A stretch of DNA of 64,000 bases, taken from the NCBI RefSeq assembly GCF_007002745.1, contig NZ_SGNY01000004.1, positions 372,001 to 436,000 of the forward strand, given 5' to 3'. Below the pieces are notes generated by a model. That model saw nothing but the letters and a program-made list of their open reading frames with translations, had not been told where the DNA came from and made no database searches. Origin of the DNA: Martinezella rhizogenes (GTDB lineage: Bacteria > Pseudomonadota > Alphaproteobacteria > Rhizobiales > Rhizobiaceae). The position numbers and the translations under genes are program-made. This document shows positions 6,713 through 16,084 of the stretch, one piece after another (the stretch's first letter is position 1; each line of letters opens with the position of its first letter).

Positions 6713-8860
6713 GTGAAGCAAGGTCTTTCCTTTAAAAACATTCTGACAGCCACAACCTTTCTGGTGGCGACCCATGCCCTGGCGCAGGAGCAGGGCACAC
6801 AGTTGGAAACAATCGTCGTGCAGGGCAATGGTGGGGCAGCCGGGACCTCCGCTGCGATTGTCGCCAAGTCCACTCGGTCGGCAACCAAGACCGGAACACC
6901 TTTAGCCGAAACGCCGCAATCCGTTACCGTGATAACGCGCAAGCAGATCGACGACCAGAACCCGCAGACGGTCGGTGAAGCGCTGCGTTACACAGCCGGT
7001 GTGTTGTCTGATCGGGACTCGAATTCGCGTTACGATTCCGTGTTTCTTCGCGGCTTCGGCGCATTTGGCACGGCGACCAATTATGTGAATTATCTGGATG
7101 GTTTGAAACTTCAACGTGGTCAGGCCTTTGCAACACCCTCCATTGATCCGTTTCTCCTTGAGCGCATCGACGTCCTGAAGGGGCCGGCAGCACTTCTTTA
7201 TGGCCAGGTGAGCCCCGGCGGCCTTGTCAATCAGGTCAGCCGCAAGCCATCGAGCGTGCCGTCAAACGAGGCAAGACTTGAAGTCGGGACCGATGGAAGG
7301 GTGCAAAGCGGTCTTTATTCCACCGGCCCCATCGCCACGGATGGAACATGGCAATATGGTATCGGCATTGTTGGCCGTTCCTCCGGCACACGCTATGACG
7401 ATGTGGATGAAAAGCGTCTCGGCATTGCGCCATCCCTCAAGTGGCAGCCGGACGAGGATACCTCGCTCGTTGTTTCCGGTTATTATCAGCGCGATCCGGA
7501 AGGCGGCTATTTCAACTCGCTTTATCCGAAGTTTCTGGCGCCCGCAGGTTATGCCGGTTTCCTCAGTCGGGACCTCAATGTCGGGGATCCCAACTACGAC
7601 GCGTTCAGGCGCACCCAGTATGGTGCCGGTTACGAGTTCGAGCACAGGTTCGATGACCAGGTGACCATCCGCTCCAACTTCCGATATTCCGGCGTGGATA
7701 CCGATATGCGTTCGCTCCAGATGAACGGGCCAATGTCCGCGACGGGTATTATTCCCCGCTGGGCTGTCCATTCCATCGAGGACGCCGAAGGCTTTTCCTT
7801 CGACAACCAGGCTGAATTCAAGTTCGAAACCGGCGCCATCGGTCATACGCTTCTTGCCGGCCTCGACATTCAGCGCTCAAGCAGCAGCTGGGAATATCTG
7901 CTGGGTGGCGCGACGCCGCTTGATGTGGCCAATCCCGTCTACGGCCGACCGGTCGGCCCGTTCATGACGGCGGTCGACAATGATCAGTCGCTTCGCCAGA
8001 CAGGCATCTATCTCCAGGATCAGATCGAGATCGGCGGGCTGCGCGGTGTTTTCGGGGTGCGGCACGACTGGGCCCGTCAGGACACTGACAATCTCCTTGC
8101 CGGAACATCGTTGAAACGATCTGACAGCGCAACAAGCTATCGCGCCGGCCTGCTTTACCTTTTCGATAACGGCATTGCGCCTTATGTCAGTTATTCCACC
8201 TCGTTCGAACCTTCCACCAGCGTTGGTGCCAATGGCAGTCCGTTCAAGCCGACGGAAGCGCAGCAATATGAGGTGGGCGTCAAATACCAGCCCTCGGGGC
8301 TGGACGCCATGTTCACGCTCTCCACTTTCGATATTCGCCAGCAGAATGTGGTCTATTACAACGCCTCATCAGGCTTCAATGAACAACAGGGCGAGATCCA
8401 CTCCCGCGGGCTGGAGTTCGAGGCGAGGGGGAACCTCACCAGCAATCTCGAACTTATCGCTGCGGTTTCCCTGCTCGACACGGAAGTTTCCGAATCCGGT
8501 ATCACATCGATCATAGGCAACCGCCCGCAGGCCGTGCCGCGCTACTATGGTTCGCTCTGGGCGAACTACACCGTCGATTCCGGTGCGCTGGAGGGCTTAA
8601 GCGTCGGCGGCGGGATGCGTTTCGTCGGCTCCAGCTATAGTAACGACACCAATACGGTGAAAGCCGATGGCTATACCCTGCTTGACGCCGCACTTCGTTA
8701 TGATTTTGGAGCAACGAACCCGAAACTCAAGGGGCTGCAGGCGACACTGAACGTCACCAACCTGCTCGACAAGGACTATTACTCCTCCTGCAGTTCCGAA
8801 TATTATTGCCAATACGGCAACGGCCGCACGGTGCTCGCCGGCCTCAGATACAAATGGTGA
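6713..8860 (+). CDS. TonB-dependent siderophore receptor (FhuA/FoxA type)
   Basis: Outer-membrane receptor of 715 residues. A signal peptide (about residues 1-25, ending ATHALA) is followed by a TonB-box-like stretch (ETIVVQG), a plug domain (ETPQSVTVITRKQIDD, VFLRGFG, IDVLKGPAALLYGQVSPGG) and a 22-strand barrel ending in the aromatic residue W. The terminal part (NVTNLLDKDYYSSC then NGRTVLAGLRYKW) is typical of ferrichrome/ferrioxamine/coprogen receptors. The start is GTG with GGGGGCG upstream; an ATG at 6699 is out of frame. It is the first gene of a three-gene iron set with a binding protein and a reductase. Confidence 0.93.
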   Translation: MKQGLSFKNILTATTFLVATHALAQEQGTQLETIVVQGNGGAAGTSAAIVAKSTRSATKTGTPLAETPQSVTVITRKQIDDQNPQTVGEALRYTAGVLSDRDSNSRYDSVFLRGFGAFGTATNYVNYLDGLKLQRGQAFATPSIDPFLLERIDVLKGPAALLYGQVSPGGLVNQVSRKPSSVPSNEARLEVGTDGRVQSGLYSTGPIATDGTWQYGIGIVGRSSGTRYDDVDEKRLGIAPSLKWQPDEDTSLVVSGYYQRDPEGGYFNSLYPKFLAPAGYAGFLSRDLNVGDPNYDAFRRTQYGAGYEFEHRFDDQVTIRSNFRYSGVDTDMRSLQMNGPMSATGIIPRWAVHSIEDAEGFSFDNQAEFKFETGAIGHTLLAGLDIQRSSSSWEYLLGGATPLDVANPVYGRPVGPFMTAVDNDQSLRQTGIYLQDQIEIGGLRGVFGVRHDWARQDTDNLLAGTSLKRSDSATSYRAGLLYLFDNGIAPYVSYSTSFEPSTSVGANGSPFKPTEAQQYEVGVKYQPSGLDAMFTLSTFDIRQQNVVYYNASSGFNEQQGEIHSRGLEFEARGNLTSNLELIAAVSLLDTEVSESGITSIIGNRPQAVPRYYGSLWANYTVDSGALEGLSVGGGMRFVGSSYSNDTNTVKADGYTLLDAALRYDFGATNPKLKGLQATLNVTNLLDKDYYSSCSSEYYCQYGNGRTVLAGLRYKW

Positions 8861-8867
8861 TGTCGCC

Positions 8868-9992
8868 GTGATCATAACGAGACGAGGCTTTTGCATCTCC
8901 TTTGCGGCAGCTGGCATCCTTTCCGGCATTCAGCCCGCTGGAGCCGAGCAACCGGTTACCGTGAGGGATATGGCGGGGCGCGAGGTGCACCTCCCTGCCC
9001 TTCCGAAAAGGATCGTTTTGCTGGAGGCGCATGACCTGCTGACGATGTCGCTCCTGCATCGCGATCCTGCGTCGCTGGTCGTGGGCTGGGCCGCCGTCGA
9101 TCGGCTCGACAGCGGTGAATTGCAGACGATCCTGCTGAACGGCCATTCCGTCAGCACGGTCGGGACGCTGAGCCCGGACACGCTTTCCCTTGAAGGGCTG
9201 ATCGCCCTGTCTCCCGACCTGATCGTGACCACGGCCTTCATGACGCCGCAGGGTGATGAGAATTCCCTGCTGCAGAGGCTGAAGGAGATCGGCATTCCCG
9301 TGGTCTTCAGCGACGCCTTTTCAAACGCGGCGGATGAGGCGAGGGCAAGCGGCCCGGTTGATGCGATGAAAGCATCTATGCGCATGTGGGGAACACTTCT
9401 GGGTGCTTCAGGCAAAGCAGAGGCCTATATCACCTTTGTCGAGCGGGAACTGGCGGGCATTGCAACGTGCGTTTCAGGTGCGAAGCCCGTCACGACCTAT
9501 CTGGAGGTCCAGTCGACGCTCGACGACTGCTGCTGGGCGGCGGGCAGAAAGAACTGGGGCGAATTGCTGGCGCTGGCCGGTGGTCAGCCGCTTCCGGGCG
9601 TGGTCGCGCCGTGGTTTGAGAAGCTGTCGCTCGAATATCTTCTTGCCACACCGCATGAGGTCTACATCGCCTCCGGCGGTGGCTGGGCCTCGGGTGGCCG
9701 TCCGTCCATCGGCCCTGGAATCGACGCCGAACAGGGTCGACAGGGATTGCAGCACCTGATCGAGGGCCGCCCGAGTTTCGAACATCTGCCGAGCGTTCGT
9801 TCAAAGCGTGTTTACGGGATATGGACCGGGTTGATTACCAACTTGCCCCTCAACGTGCTGTTTATCGCCCAGGCAACCAGATGGCTGCATCCGGATCGAT
9901 GTGCCGATATCGATCCAACCGCCATTCTCGACACCATCAATCGCGACTTCGCAGCATTTCCCATAAAGGGACCGCTGTGGGCGGCGATCTGA
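8868..9992 (+). CDS. Iron-siderophore ABC transporter substrate-binding protein
   Basis: Periplasmic binding protein of 374 residues, FecB/FhuD/BtuF class (PF01497): VTVRDMAGREVHLPALPKRI at the start of the mature part, then SPDLIVTTAFMTPQG. The N-terminus has a twin-arginine stretch (TRRGFCIS) before a hydrophobic core ending QPAGA, so export by Tat is possible. The start is GTG, 7 bases after the receptor stop. No permease or ATPase follows, so the importer's membrane parts must be encoded elsewhere, or the protein works with a shared transporter. Confidence 0.88.
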   Translation: MIITRRGFCISFAAAGILSGIQPAGAEQPVTVRDMAGREVHLPALPKRIVLLEAHDLLTMSLLHRDPASLVVGWAAVDRLDSGELQTILLNGHSVSTVGTLSPDTLSLEGLIALSPDLIVTTAFMTPQGDENSLLQRLKEIGIPVVFSDAFSNAADEARASGPVDAMKASMRMWGTLLGASGKAEAYITFVERELAGIATCVSGAKPVTTYLEVQSTLDDCCWAAGRKNWGELLALAGGQPLPGVVAPWFEKLSLEYLLATPHEVYIASGGGWASGGRPSIGPGIDAEQGRQGLQHLIEGRPSFEHLPSVRSKRVYGIWTGLITNLPLNVLFIAQATRWLHPDRCADIDPTAILDTINRDFAAFPIKGPLWAAI

Positions 9993-10010
9993 GACACGGA
10001 GCCACGCCCG

Positions 10011-11132
10011 ATGCCATCGACCAGCAACAACCGATACCGCGCACATGCCGCTGTCCAGTTTGAAAAGATTAACGACTATATCGAACCGATTGTTGAATCG
10101 ATTGCAACGCACGACATGACCGTTAAGAAGGCAGGTGGCATTCATCATATCCATTCGCCATTCGGCGACGCCACATTCGAGGCGACCGGAAACGGTTTCC
10201 GGTTGACGGCGGAAGCTTCCGATCCCGGCGGTCTGAACCGGCTGAAACATGCTCTGGTCGGGCCGATCGGTTTCATCGCCGCCCGTGAAAATCTCGATAT
10301 TCAATGGGAAGGCGACCATGCGGACCCTGCCTTACCCGACGATCTGCGCATTTTGCGGGTGCAGACCATTGAGGACCTGTCGCCCCGCTTTCGCAGGATC
10401 GTCTTCAAGGGAGAGAACCTCGAACGTTACGACCGTAAAGACCAGCTCCACTGTCGTCTCATTTTCCAGCCGCGCGATATCGCCGCGCCACGCTGGCCGC
10501 TACTTGACCATCGCGGGCATGTCGTCTGGCCGGACAATAATGCTGTTCCGACGCGCGTCTATACGATCCGCTTCATCGACACGGCAAGACAAACAATCAC
10601 AATCGATTTCGCGCTCCATGCTCATCCCGGTCCCGCGACCGTGTGGGCGATGAACGCACAGGCAGGCGATGTCGTCGGTATTCTGGGGCCTGCGGCGAAC
10701 GGCCCAGGGCTGGCGGACTTCTACGTTCTCGCCGGCGACGAAACCGCATTGCCCGGCATTGCCAGAATTCTCGAACATCTGCCGGCGACGGCAACCGGCC
10801 ATACCTTCATCGAAGTCGATACGCCCGCCGACGAATTGCCGCTCTGCTCTTCCAGCGATGTCTCAATCCGGTGGTTGTATCGCAACGGCAATGCTGCAGG
10901 CACAACGACGCTGCTTCAGGACGCAATTGGCTCCATTCGATGGCCGACATGCCGAGAGAGCATCTTCTTCTGGGGTGGATGCGAACACAAAGCCTTCAGT
11001 GCCATTCATCGTCACCTGAAGAAGGAAGTGGGGCTTCCGCGTCACCGCTTCGTGCTCTATTCGCACTGGCACAGGTGTCTCAGCGAGGAAGATATCATCG
11101 CTGCAGGTGCAGATGCTTATCTACCTCAGTGA
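10011..11132 (+). CDS. Siderophore-interacting protein: DUF2218 fused to FAD-binding ferric reductase
   Basis: Cytoplasmic protein of 373 residues. Residues 1-100 form a DUF2218 domain (HIHSPFGDATFEA). After it comes a siderophore-interacting FAD domain with the flavin motif RVYTIR near residue 183, then a C-terminal SIP domain (FYVLAGDETALPGIARIL, then SIFFWGGCEHKA). ViuB/YqjH relatives reduce ferric siderophores with NAD(P)H to free the iron. A GGAG ribosome-binding site stands before the ATG, 18 bases after the binding-protein gene. Last gene of the siderophore set. Confidence 0.9.
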   Translation: MPSTSNNRYRAHAAVQFEKINDYIEPIVESIATHDMTVKKAGGIHHIHSPFGDATFEATGNGFRLTAEASDPGGLNRLKHALVGPIGFIAARENLDIQWEGDHADPALPDDLRILRVQTIEDLSPRFRRIVFKGENLERYDRKDQLHCRLIFQPRDIAAPRWPLLDHRGHVVWPDNNAVPTRVYTIRFIDTARQTITIDFALHAHPGPATVWAMNAQAGDVVGILGPAANGPGLADFYVLAGDETALPGIARILEHLPATATGHTFIEVDTPADELPLCSSSDVSIRWLYRNGNAAGTTTLLQDAIGSIRWPTCRESIFFWGGCEHKAFSAIHRHLKKEVGLPRHRFVLYSHWHRCLSEEDIIAAGADAYLPQ

Positions 11133-11193
11133 CAGCGAGTGATGGCTGACGGAATAGTGAATAGCCCCGAGTTTCGTAGACACCCTTGGGTTA

Positions 11194-12034
11194 GGGTCAG
11201 GACTCATTGTTCATAGCCAGAAGATAACGGTTGCAGCGAGAGCGATGGCGGAGAGAAAGGCCATTGGGCACCTGTCGTAGCGCATAGCGACACGCCGCCA
11301 GTCTTTGAGACGCCCGAACATGATCTCGATCCGGTTACGCCGTTGTAGCGGCGTTTGTCGTATTTGATGGTCTTGGTGCGGGATTTGCGACCCGGAATGC
11401 AGGGAGTGATACCCTTTGCCTATAAAGCGTCACGATACCAGTCGGCATCATAGCCACGGTCGGCCAGTAGCCATTTTGCCTTGGGAAGCTCATCAAGCAA
11501 GGCGGCAGCACCGGTGTAATCGCTGACCTGACCAGCCGTTATGAAGAAATTGATCGGGCGACCACTCGCATCCGTTACGGCATGAAGCTTGGTGTTCATA
11601 CCACCTTTCGTGCGCCCAATCAGGCGGCCCGCGCCCCCTTTTTTACCCGCAGGCTGGAAGCAGTGCGGTGGGCCTTCAGATAGGTCGCGTCGATCATGAT
11701 CGTCTTGCGCTCTGCGGCTTCAGGCACAGCCAGGCCTTCCATCATCTGGATAAAGATGCCCTTGTCGCCCCAGCGTTTCCAGCGGTTGTAAAGCGTTTTT
11801 GCCGGGCCATATTCCTTCGGCACATCACGCCAACGCAGCCCATTGCGGTTGACGAAGATAATGCCGCTCAGAACGCGTCGGTCGTTAACGCGCTGGCGGC
11901 CATGGCTTTTGGGGAAATAAGGCTGAAGACGAGCCATTTGCTCGTCCGTCAGCCAAAATAGATTACTCATTGGCCAGGCTCCTGCACAAACGCATGAATC
12001 ATAACCGTCAATTCAAATCAATGGGTCCTGAGCC
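11194..12034. mobile_element. IS5-family (IS427-group) insertion sequence, 841 bp, defective
   Basis: Ends are imperfect inverted repeats: GGGTCAGGACTCATTG at the left and GGCTCAGGACCCATTG when the right end is read inwards. TA dinucleotides flank both ends (11192-11193 and 12035-12036), fitting the TA target duplication of this group. The transposase is on the minus strand and is broken. The element interrupts an integrase gene. Confidence 0.8.
11211..11970 (-). pseudogene. IS5/IS427-group transposase, degenerate
   Basis: The first part (11970 to 11620) reads WLTDEQMARLQPYFPKSHGR, GLRWRDVPKEYGPAKTLYNR and IDATYLKAHRTASSLRVKKG. The frame then ends at an A6G5 run, the place where IS427-group elements shift frame to make the full DDE transposase. 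The second frame continues with LIGRTKGGMNTKLHAV and LLADRGYDADWYRDAL, then meets an in-frame TAG, and later loses one base between KRRY and RRNRIEIMFGRLKDW; the usual ending ATVIFWL-stop is at 11211. The last two defects are not part of programmed shifting, so the transposase is dead. Confidence 0.8.
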
Positions 12035-12254
12035 TAAGAACTGCCATCCGACGACGATGAGCAGCGAACCTTTCATCAACCTCGGCAGCAGCCTTCCGAA
12101 CAGCGATGAGGGCTTCATAGACGTTCTTCGTCCTAAGCGAGAATGTCTCTTCCGCCTTTGGATAGGTTTTTTTGATGTCTGAGGGGATGGCAGTGCGGTG
12201 CCAATAAGTGTTACCGCGCATCATCAAACGGGGGTGCCTGGGCATGTCTTTCAT
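12035..12254 (-). pseudogene. Phage-type integrase, N-terminal fragment cut by the IS
   Basis: About 73 codons from the ATG at 12254: PRHPRLMMRGNTYWHRTAIP, then SLRTKNVYEALIAVRKAAAEVDE (read in parts). This is the N-terminal (DUF6538-like) domain found on tyrosine integrases of rhizobial islands. The frame runs into the right end of the IS at 12034. Nothing like the catalytic domain is found on the other side, so the rest was deleted. The gene starts about 90 bases from the 3' end of tRNA-Ser and reads away from it, the normal place for an island integrase. Confidence 0.7.
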
Positions 12255-12345
12255 TGCTCCACTGTAACAGTTGAGTGGAACGACGAGAAGATCAAGGCAT
12301 TGAAAATGCTAACTTAGTAGGAAACGCAGGCGCTTCGGTTCAGAA

Positions 12346-12435
12346 TGGCGGAGAGGGTGGGATTCGAACCCACGATACCCTTGCAGGTATGCCGCATTTC
12401 GAGTGCGGTGCATTCGACCACTCTGCCACCTCTCC
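12346..12435 (-). tRNA. tRNA-Ser (anticodon CGA), reads UCG codons
   Basis: Class II tRNA of 90 bases with encoded CCA. The acceptor stem is GGAGAGG paired with CCTCTCC, the discriminator base is G, the anticodon stem CCGCA/TGCGG closes the loop CTCGAAA (anticodon CGA). A long variable arm (CATACCTGCAAGGGTATC) marks it as serine, and the T-arm holds GGTTCGAATCC. The gene is intact, as expected when an island integrates and restores the 3' end. An integrase fragment lies just beyond its 3' end. Confidence 0.96.
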
Positions 12436-12631
12436 GCATGCGCGAACGCTTGCGTTGCGCGCTCCTATTAAACATCAATGGCCGGGCTGACAAGCGGAAT
12501 TTCGTGTTTGTGTCACAAATTATTCGTCATAGAGAAGACTGGAGAAATGCTTCGGCTTTCGGCGGTTTTCACAGCATTTTAAGACGACACGCATCGACCT
12601 CCAGCCGTGCGCGTCACACTCGGCAATGGTG

Positions 12632-13513
12632 TTAGAGCAATTGATAGCGCTGCAGGATTTTCACAATCTGGTCGTCCTGTTGCTGGTCCGGCAGCAGGGC
12701 CGGCTGACGGCTGGCGCCGACGGACGGGTCCTGCAGGTAGAGTGAGCGCTTGACCATGGCGGGTGCAAAACCCAGCGCATAGAGATCGGTGCGGAAGGCT
12801 GTGTAGATCGCCTGCTGGCGTTCGGCCTCTATGATATTGCCGGCGTTGAATCCGTTGAGAATGCCGGCAAGCACATCCGGCATTGCGTTGCCAAGGCCGG
12901 AAATACAGCCTGCGGCACCGTTCTGTAACGACCACAAGACGAGGTGATCAGGGCCGGAATAGACCTCGAAACCGGGCATCTCCTTCGCCACCTGGAGATA
13001 GGCTTCGAGCGTCTGCTGCGCGCCACCGGAATCCTTGATGCCGGCGATATTGCCGTGGGTTGCAAGTTTACGCGCGGTTTCCGGCTCTATGTGGTTCTGG
13101 GTGCGGGCGGGGATATCGTAGAGATAGGTCGGGGTCTCAACGGCATCGGCCACCGTCGAAAAATGGCGGATCAGGCCATCCTGCGTGCAGGCGATGAAGA
13201 AGGGCGTGATAACGGCGATACCGTCGACGCCGATACGGTCGAAGGCTTTGGCAAGCTGTATGGTCTCGAATGTGGCGGGCATGCCGGCATTGACGATGAC
13301 TTTGGCGCGGCCGGCCACTTCGTCCACCACTTCTTCGGTCAGCCGGATTTTTTCTTCATGGGTCAGCGCGGTAAAATCGCCGTTGGTGCCGGCGCACATG
13401 ATGTTGTTGCCGGCCGCCACCTGGCGGCGCACCTGCGCGCGCGTGGCTTCGTAATTGATGGTTTCGTCTTCGTTGAAACAGGTGACGAGCGCGACGAAGG
13501 CTTGTTTGGTCAT
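12632..13513 (-). CDS. DapA/NanA-family lyase (dihydrodipicolinate synthase superfamily)
   Basis: Class I aldolase of 293 residues. The Schiff-base lysine is K160 in AGIKDSGG, the proton-relay tyrosine is Y132 in TYLYDIP, and the substrate-carboxylate loop is GTNGDFTAL near residue 42 (DapA has GTTGE, NanA GSTGE). Members split or form pyruvate aldol adducts: dihydrodipicolinate, N-acetylneuraminate, 2-keto-3-deoxy sugar acids. It is the last gene of an oligopeptide-type ABC operon (ATGA overlap with the ATPase gene) opposite a sialidase-like gene. A catabolic aldolase is therefore more likely than a lysine-biosynthesis enzyme. Confidence 0.85.
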   Translation of the reverse strand: MTKQAFVALVTCFNEDETINYEATRAQVRRQVAAGNNIMCAGTNGDFTALTHEEKIRLTEEVVDEVAGRAKVIVNAGMPATFETIQLAKAFDRIGVDGIAVITPFFIACTQDGLIRHFSTVADAVETPTYLYDIPARTQNHIEPETARKLATHGNIAGIKDSGGAQQTLEAYLQVAKEMPGFEVYSGPDHLVLWSLQNGAAGCISGLGNAMPDVLAGILNGFNAGNIIEAERQQAIYTAFRTDLYALGFAPAMVKRSLYLQDPSVGASRQPALLPDQQQDDQIVKILQRYQLL

Positions 13514-15153
13514 GAAAGAACTCCACTTGAATTTCCGATGGCAGGGCCGGCATCCGTCGGACTACGCGCAGAATGCATATCGGGGTCGGGATCGAGGCTC
13601 GCCGAAAGCAGCGCGCGGGTATAGGCCTCACGTGGCGCTTCAAAGACCTGCCGGACGGAACCGAATTCCACCACCTCGCCGCGCTGCATGACCATGACGT
13701 GATCGGCGAAATCCCGAACCACCGGCAGGTCATGGGCGATGAAGATGAAGGAGAGGCCCATTTCGCGGCGCAGTTTATCGAGCAGCGCGATAACCTGCGC
13801 CTGCACTGACACATCGAGCGCCGAGACTGCCTCGTCACAGATGATGAGCTTCGGCTCCAGCGCCAAGGCGCGGGCAATGGCGATCCTTTGCCGCTGGCCG
13901 CCGGAGAACTGGTGCGGATAACGGCGCATATGTTCCGGCGACAGGCCGACCTGATGCAGCAGTTCCGCGGCGCGTTCGCGCCATCTTGCCCTGGGCAATA
14001 TGTCCGGATGGATGACCCAGGCTTCGGAGATGAGCTGAAATACCGTCATGCGTGGGTTGAGCGATTGGGTGGGATCCTGAAACACCATCTGCAGATCGCG
14101 CCTGAGCGCGAAGAGCTCCGCCGGCGAAAGCTGGAAGAGATCCTGCCCCTTCCACAGGGCGCTGCCGGCATCCGGCTCGTCAAGCCGCAACAGAATGCGC
14201 GCCAGCGTTGACTTGCCGGAACCGCTTTCCCCAACGACGGCGATGGTCTCGCCGGCCATCAGGTCGAAGGAAACACCCTTCAAGGCCTCGAAGGCGCCGT
14301 AGCGCTTGCGCACATCGCGCACACTGAGCAAAGGTTCACCCCCTGCTTTCGGTTCGTGCATTTCGCCCCGGCCGGGGGCGGCGCTGATGAGCTTGCGGGT
14401 ATAGGGGTGCTGAGGGTTGCGATAAACCTCGCGAACGGTGCCGGCCTCCACCAGCACGCCCTTTTCCATCACCACCACCCGGTCGGCTATCTCGGCGACG
14501 ACGCCGAGATCATGGGTGATGATGAGTATGGCCATGCCGGTTTCCCGCTGCAGCTCCTTGAGCAGGGAAAGCACCTCGGCCTGCACCGTCACGTCAAGCG
14601 CCGTGGTCGGTTCGTCGGCGATCAGCAGGTCGGGCCGCAGCGCCAGCGCCATTGCGATCATGACGCGCTGGCGTTGGCCGCCGGAAAATTCATGCGGATA
14701 TTTCCTCAGGGCTCCATCCGGATCAGGAATGCCGACACGGGCGACAAGCCGCCTTGCCTCCGCCTCAGCTTCCGCCTTGCCCATGCCATGGGTGGTCATC
14801 GCCTCGCGGATCTGCCAGCCGACGGTATAGACGGGATTTAGATGGCTGAGCGGATCCTGAAAGATCATGGCGATGCGCCGGCCGTTGACCTCGCGACGCG
14901 CTTCTGCCGGCATGGTCAGAAGGTCTTTGCCATCAAGCAATATCCGGCCGCTGCTGATATATCCGGGCGGCATGTCGATGAGGTTCATGATGGCCGAGGA
15001 CGACACCGATTTGCCCGAGCCGCTTTCGCCGAGGATCGCCAGCGTTTCGCCACGGTCGATATGGTAGGAGACATCCTTCACCGCATGGACGACACCGCTT
15101 GCGGTGTGGAACTCCACGGAAAGGTTGCGCACGTCGAGAAGATGGTCAGCCAT
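13510..15153 (-). CDS. Fused DppD-DppF type ABC transporter ATPase
   Basis: Protein of 547 residues carrying both ATPase domains of an oligopeptide/nickel/glutathione-type importer (GsiA layout). First domain: Walker A GESGSGKSVSS near residue 41, signature FSGGQRQRV, Walker B LLIADEPTTALD. Second domain: [11 protein letters not shown] near 315, FSGGQRQRIAIARAL, LIICDEAVSALD. Both look catalytically complete. It overlaps the permease gene by 8 bases and the lyase gene by 4. Confidence 0.94.
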   Translation of the reverse strand: MADHLLDVRNLSVEFHTASGVVHAVKDVSYHIDRGETLAILGESGSGKSVSSSAIMNLIDMPPGYISSGRILLDGKDLLTMPAEARREVNGRRIAMIFQDPLSHLNPVYTVGWQIREAMTTHGMGKAEAEAEARRLVARVGIPDPDGALRKYPHEFSGGQRQRVMIAMALALRPDLLIADEPTTALDVTVQAEVLSLLKELQRETGMAILIITHDLGVVAEIADRVVVMEKGVLVEAGTVREVYRNPQHPYTRKLISAAPGRGEMHEPKAGGEPLLSVRDVRKRYGAFEALKGVSFDLMAGETIAVVGESGSGKSTLARILLRLDEPDAGSALWKGQDLFQLSPAELFALRRDLQMVFQDPTQSLNPRMTVFQLISEAWVIHPDILPRARWRERAAELLHQVGLSPEHMRRYPHQFSGGQRQRIAIARALALEPKLIICDEAVSALDVSVQAQVIALLDKLRREMGLSFIFIAHDLPVVRDFADHVMVMQRGEVVEFGSVRQVFEAPREAYTRALLSASLDPDPDMHSARSPTDAGPAIGNSSGVLS

Positions 15154-16069
15154 GCTTGCGGCCCTTCATTTCCAGCCGCCAGCGCTGCACGGGGTCAAGC
15201 GCGATGCGCAGCCAGTTGGACAGCAGGTTGAGCGACAGGGTGGTGAGAATGATGGCAAGCCCGGGCCAGAAGGACAGCCACCAGGCATTGGTGAGATATT
15301 GCCGCCCCTGCGAAATCATCAGACCCCAGGTGATTTCCGGAGGCTGAATGCCGATGCCAAGGAAGGACAGCGCGCTTTCCGCCAGCATCACATAAGCGAA
15401 ATCGAGCGTCGCAAGCGTCGTCAGCGTCGGCAGCACCACGGGCAGGATGTGGCGAAACAGGATGCGTTTGCCGGATGCGCCCATCACGCGCGCCGCCTGC
15501 ACGAACATGCGCTCGCGCACCTCCAGCACCTCCGCCCTGGTGGTGCGGATGTAAACGGGAATGCGGGTGATGGCCAGAACCAACATCAGGTTGAGGATGG
15601 AGGAACCGAGCAGATAAAGGACGATGACCGCGATCAGCAGCGACGGAAACGACATGATCACGTCTGCCAGCCGCATGATGATCTGGCCGACGCGGTTGGA
15701 GGAAAACCCGGCGATGAGGCCGAGCACCGTGCCGGTGACGGCGGAGAGAAGCACGGCGCCGGCTGCAATCATCAGCGTGTTTTGCGTGGCGGCGACGATG
15801 CGCGCCAGAAGTGAACGGCCGAGCGCATCCGCTCCCAGCCAGAAGTACCATTCACGCTGCCAGTCGAATGGCGCGAGATTGCGTCCGCGCAGGTTCTGTT
15901 TCGTCGCGAGATCGCCAAGCCAGGCCGGGCCGACAAAGGCGAGTATGACGATGACGACGAGAAAGATCGCGGCACAGAGCGCAAATTTATCCGCCCACAA
16001 CATGCGCAGCATGCGCGTTACGAAGGATGGCTCATCGATGATCTCGGTATCGGCGTTCAAAAGGCTCAT
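15146..16069 (-). CDS. ABC transporter permease, DppC type
   Basis: Inner-membrane permease of 307 residues with the N-terminal OppC-like segment (FALCAAIFLVVIVILAFVGP), the loop FWLGADALGRSLLARIVAA typical of DppC, and the EAA-type coupling motif QAARVMGASGKRILFRHILP. Works with the DppB-type permease upstream and the fused ATPase downstream in one minus-strand operon. Confidence 0.93.
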   Translation of the reverse strand: MSLLNADTEIIDEPSFVTRMLRMLWADKFALCAAIFLVVIVILAFVGPAWLGDLATKQNLRGRNLAPFDWQREWYFWLGADALGRSLLARIVAATQNTLMIAAGAVLLSAVTGTVLGLIAGFSSNRVGQIIMRLADVIMSFPSLLIAVIVLYLLGSSILNLMLVLAITRIPVYIRTTRAEVLEVRERMFVQAARVMGASGKRILFRHILPVVLPTLTTLATLDFAYVMLAESALSFLGIGIQPPEITWGLMISQGRQYLTNAWWLSFWPGLAIILTTLSLNLLSNWLRIALDPVQRWRLEMKGRKHG

Positions 16070-16084
16070 GGCTAAATGTCCCCC

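Noticed and set aside
11620-11970. Treating the 116-codon IS frame as an intact stand-alone gene
   Set aside because: It is only the first part of a frameshifting DDE transposase, and the second part carries a stop and a one-base loss.
12346-12435. A second copy of the tRNA-Ser 3' end as the other island attachment site
   Set aside because: I looked for a repeat of the T-arm and acceptor bases elsewhere in the window and found none, so the distal site is either outside the window or lost.
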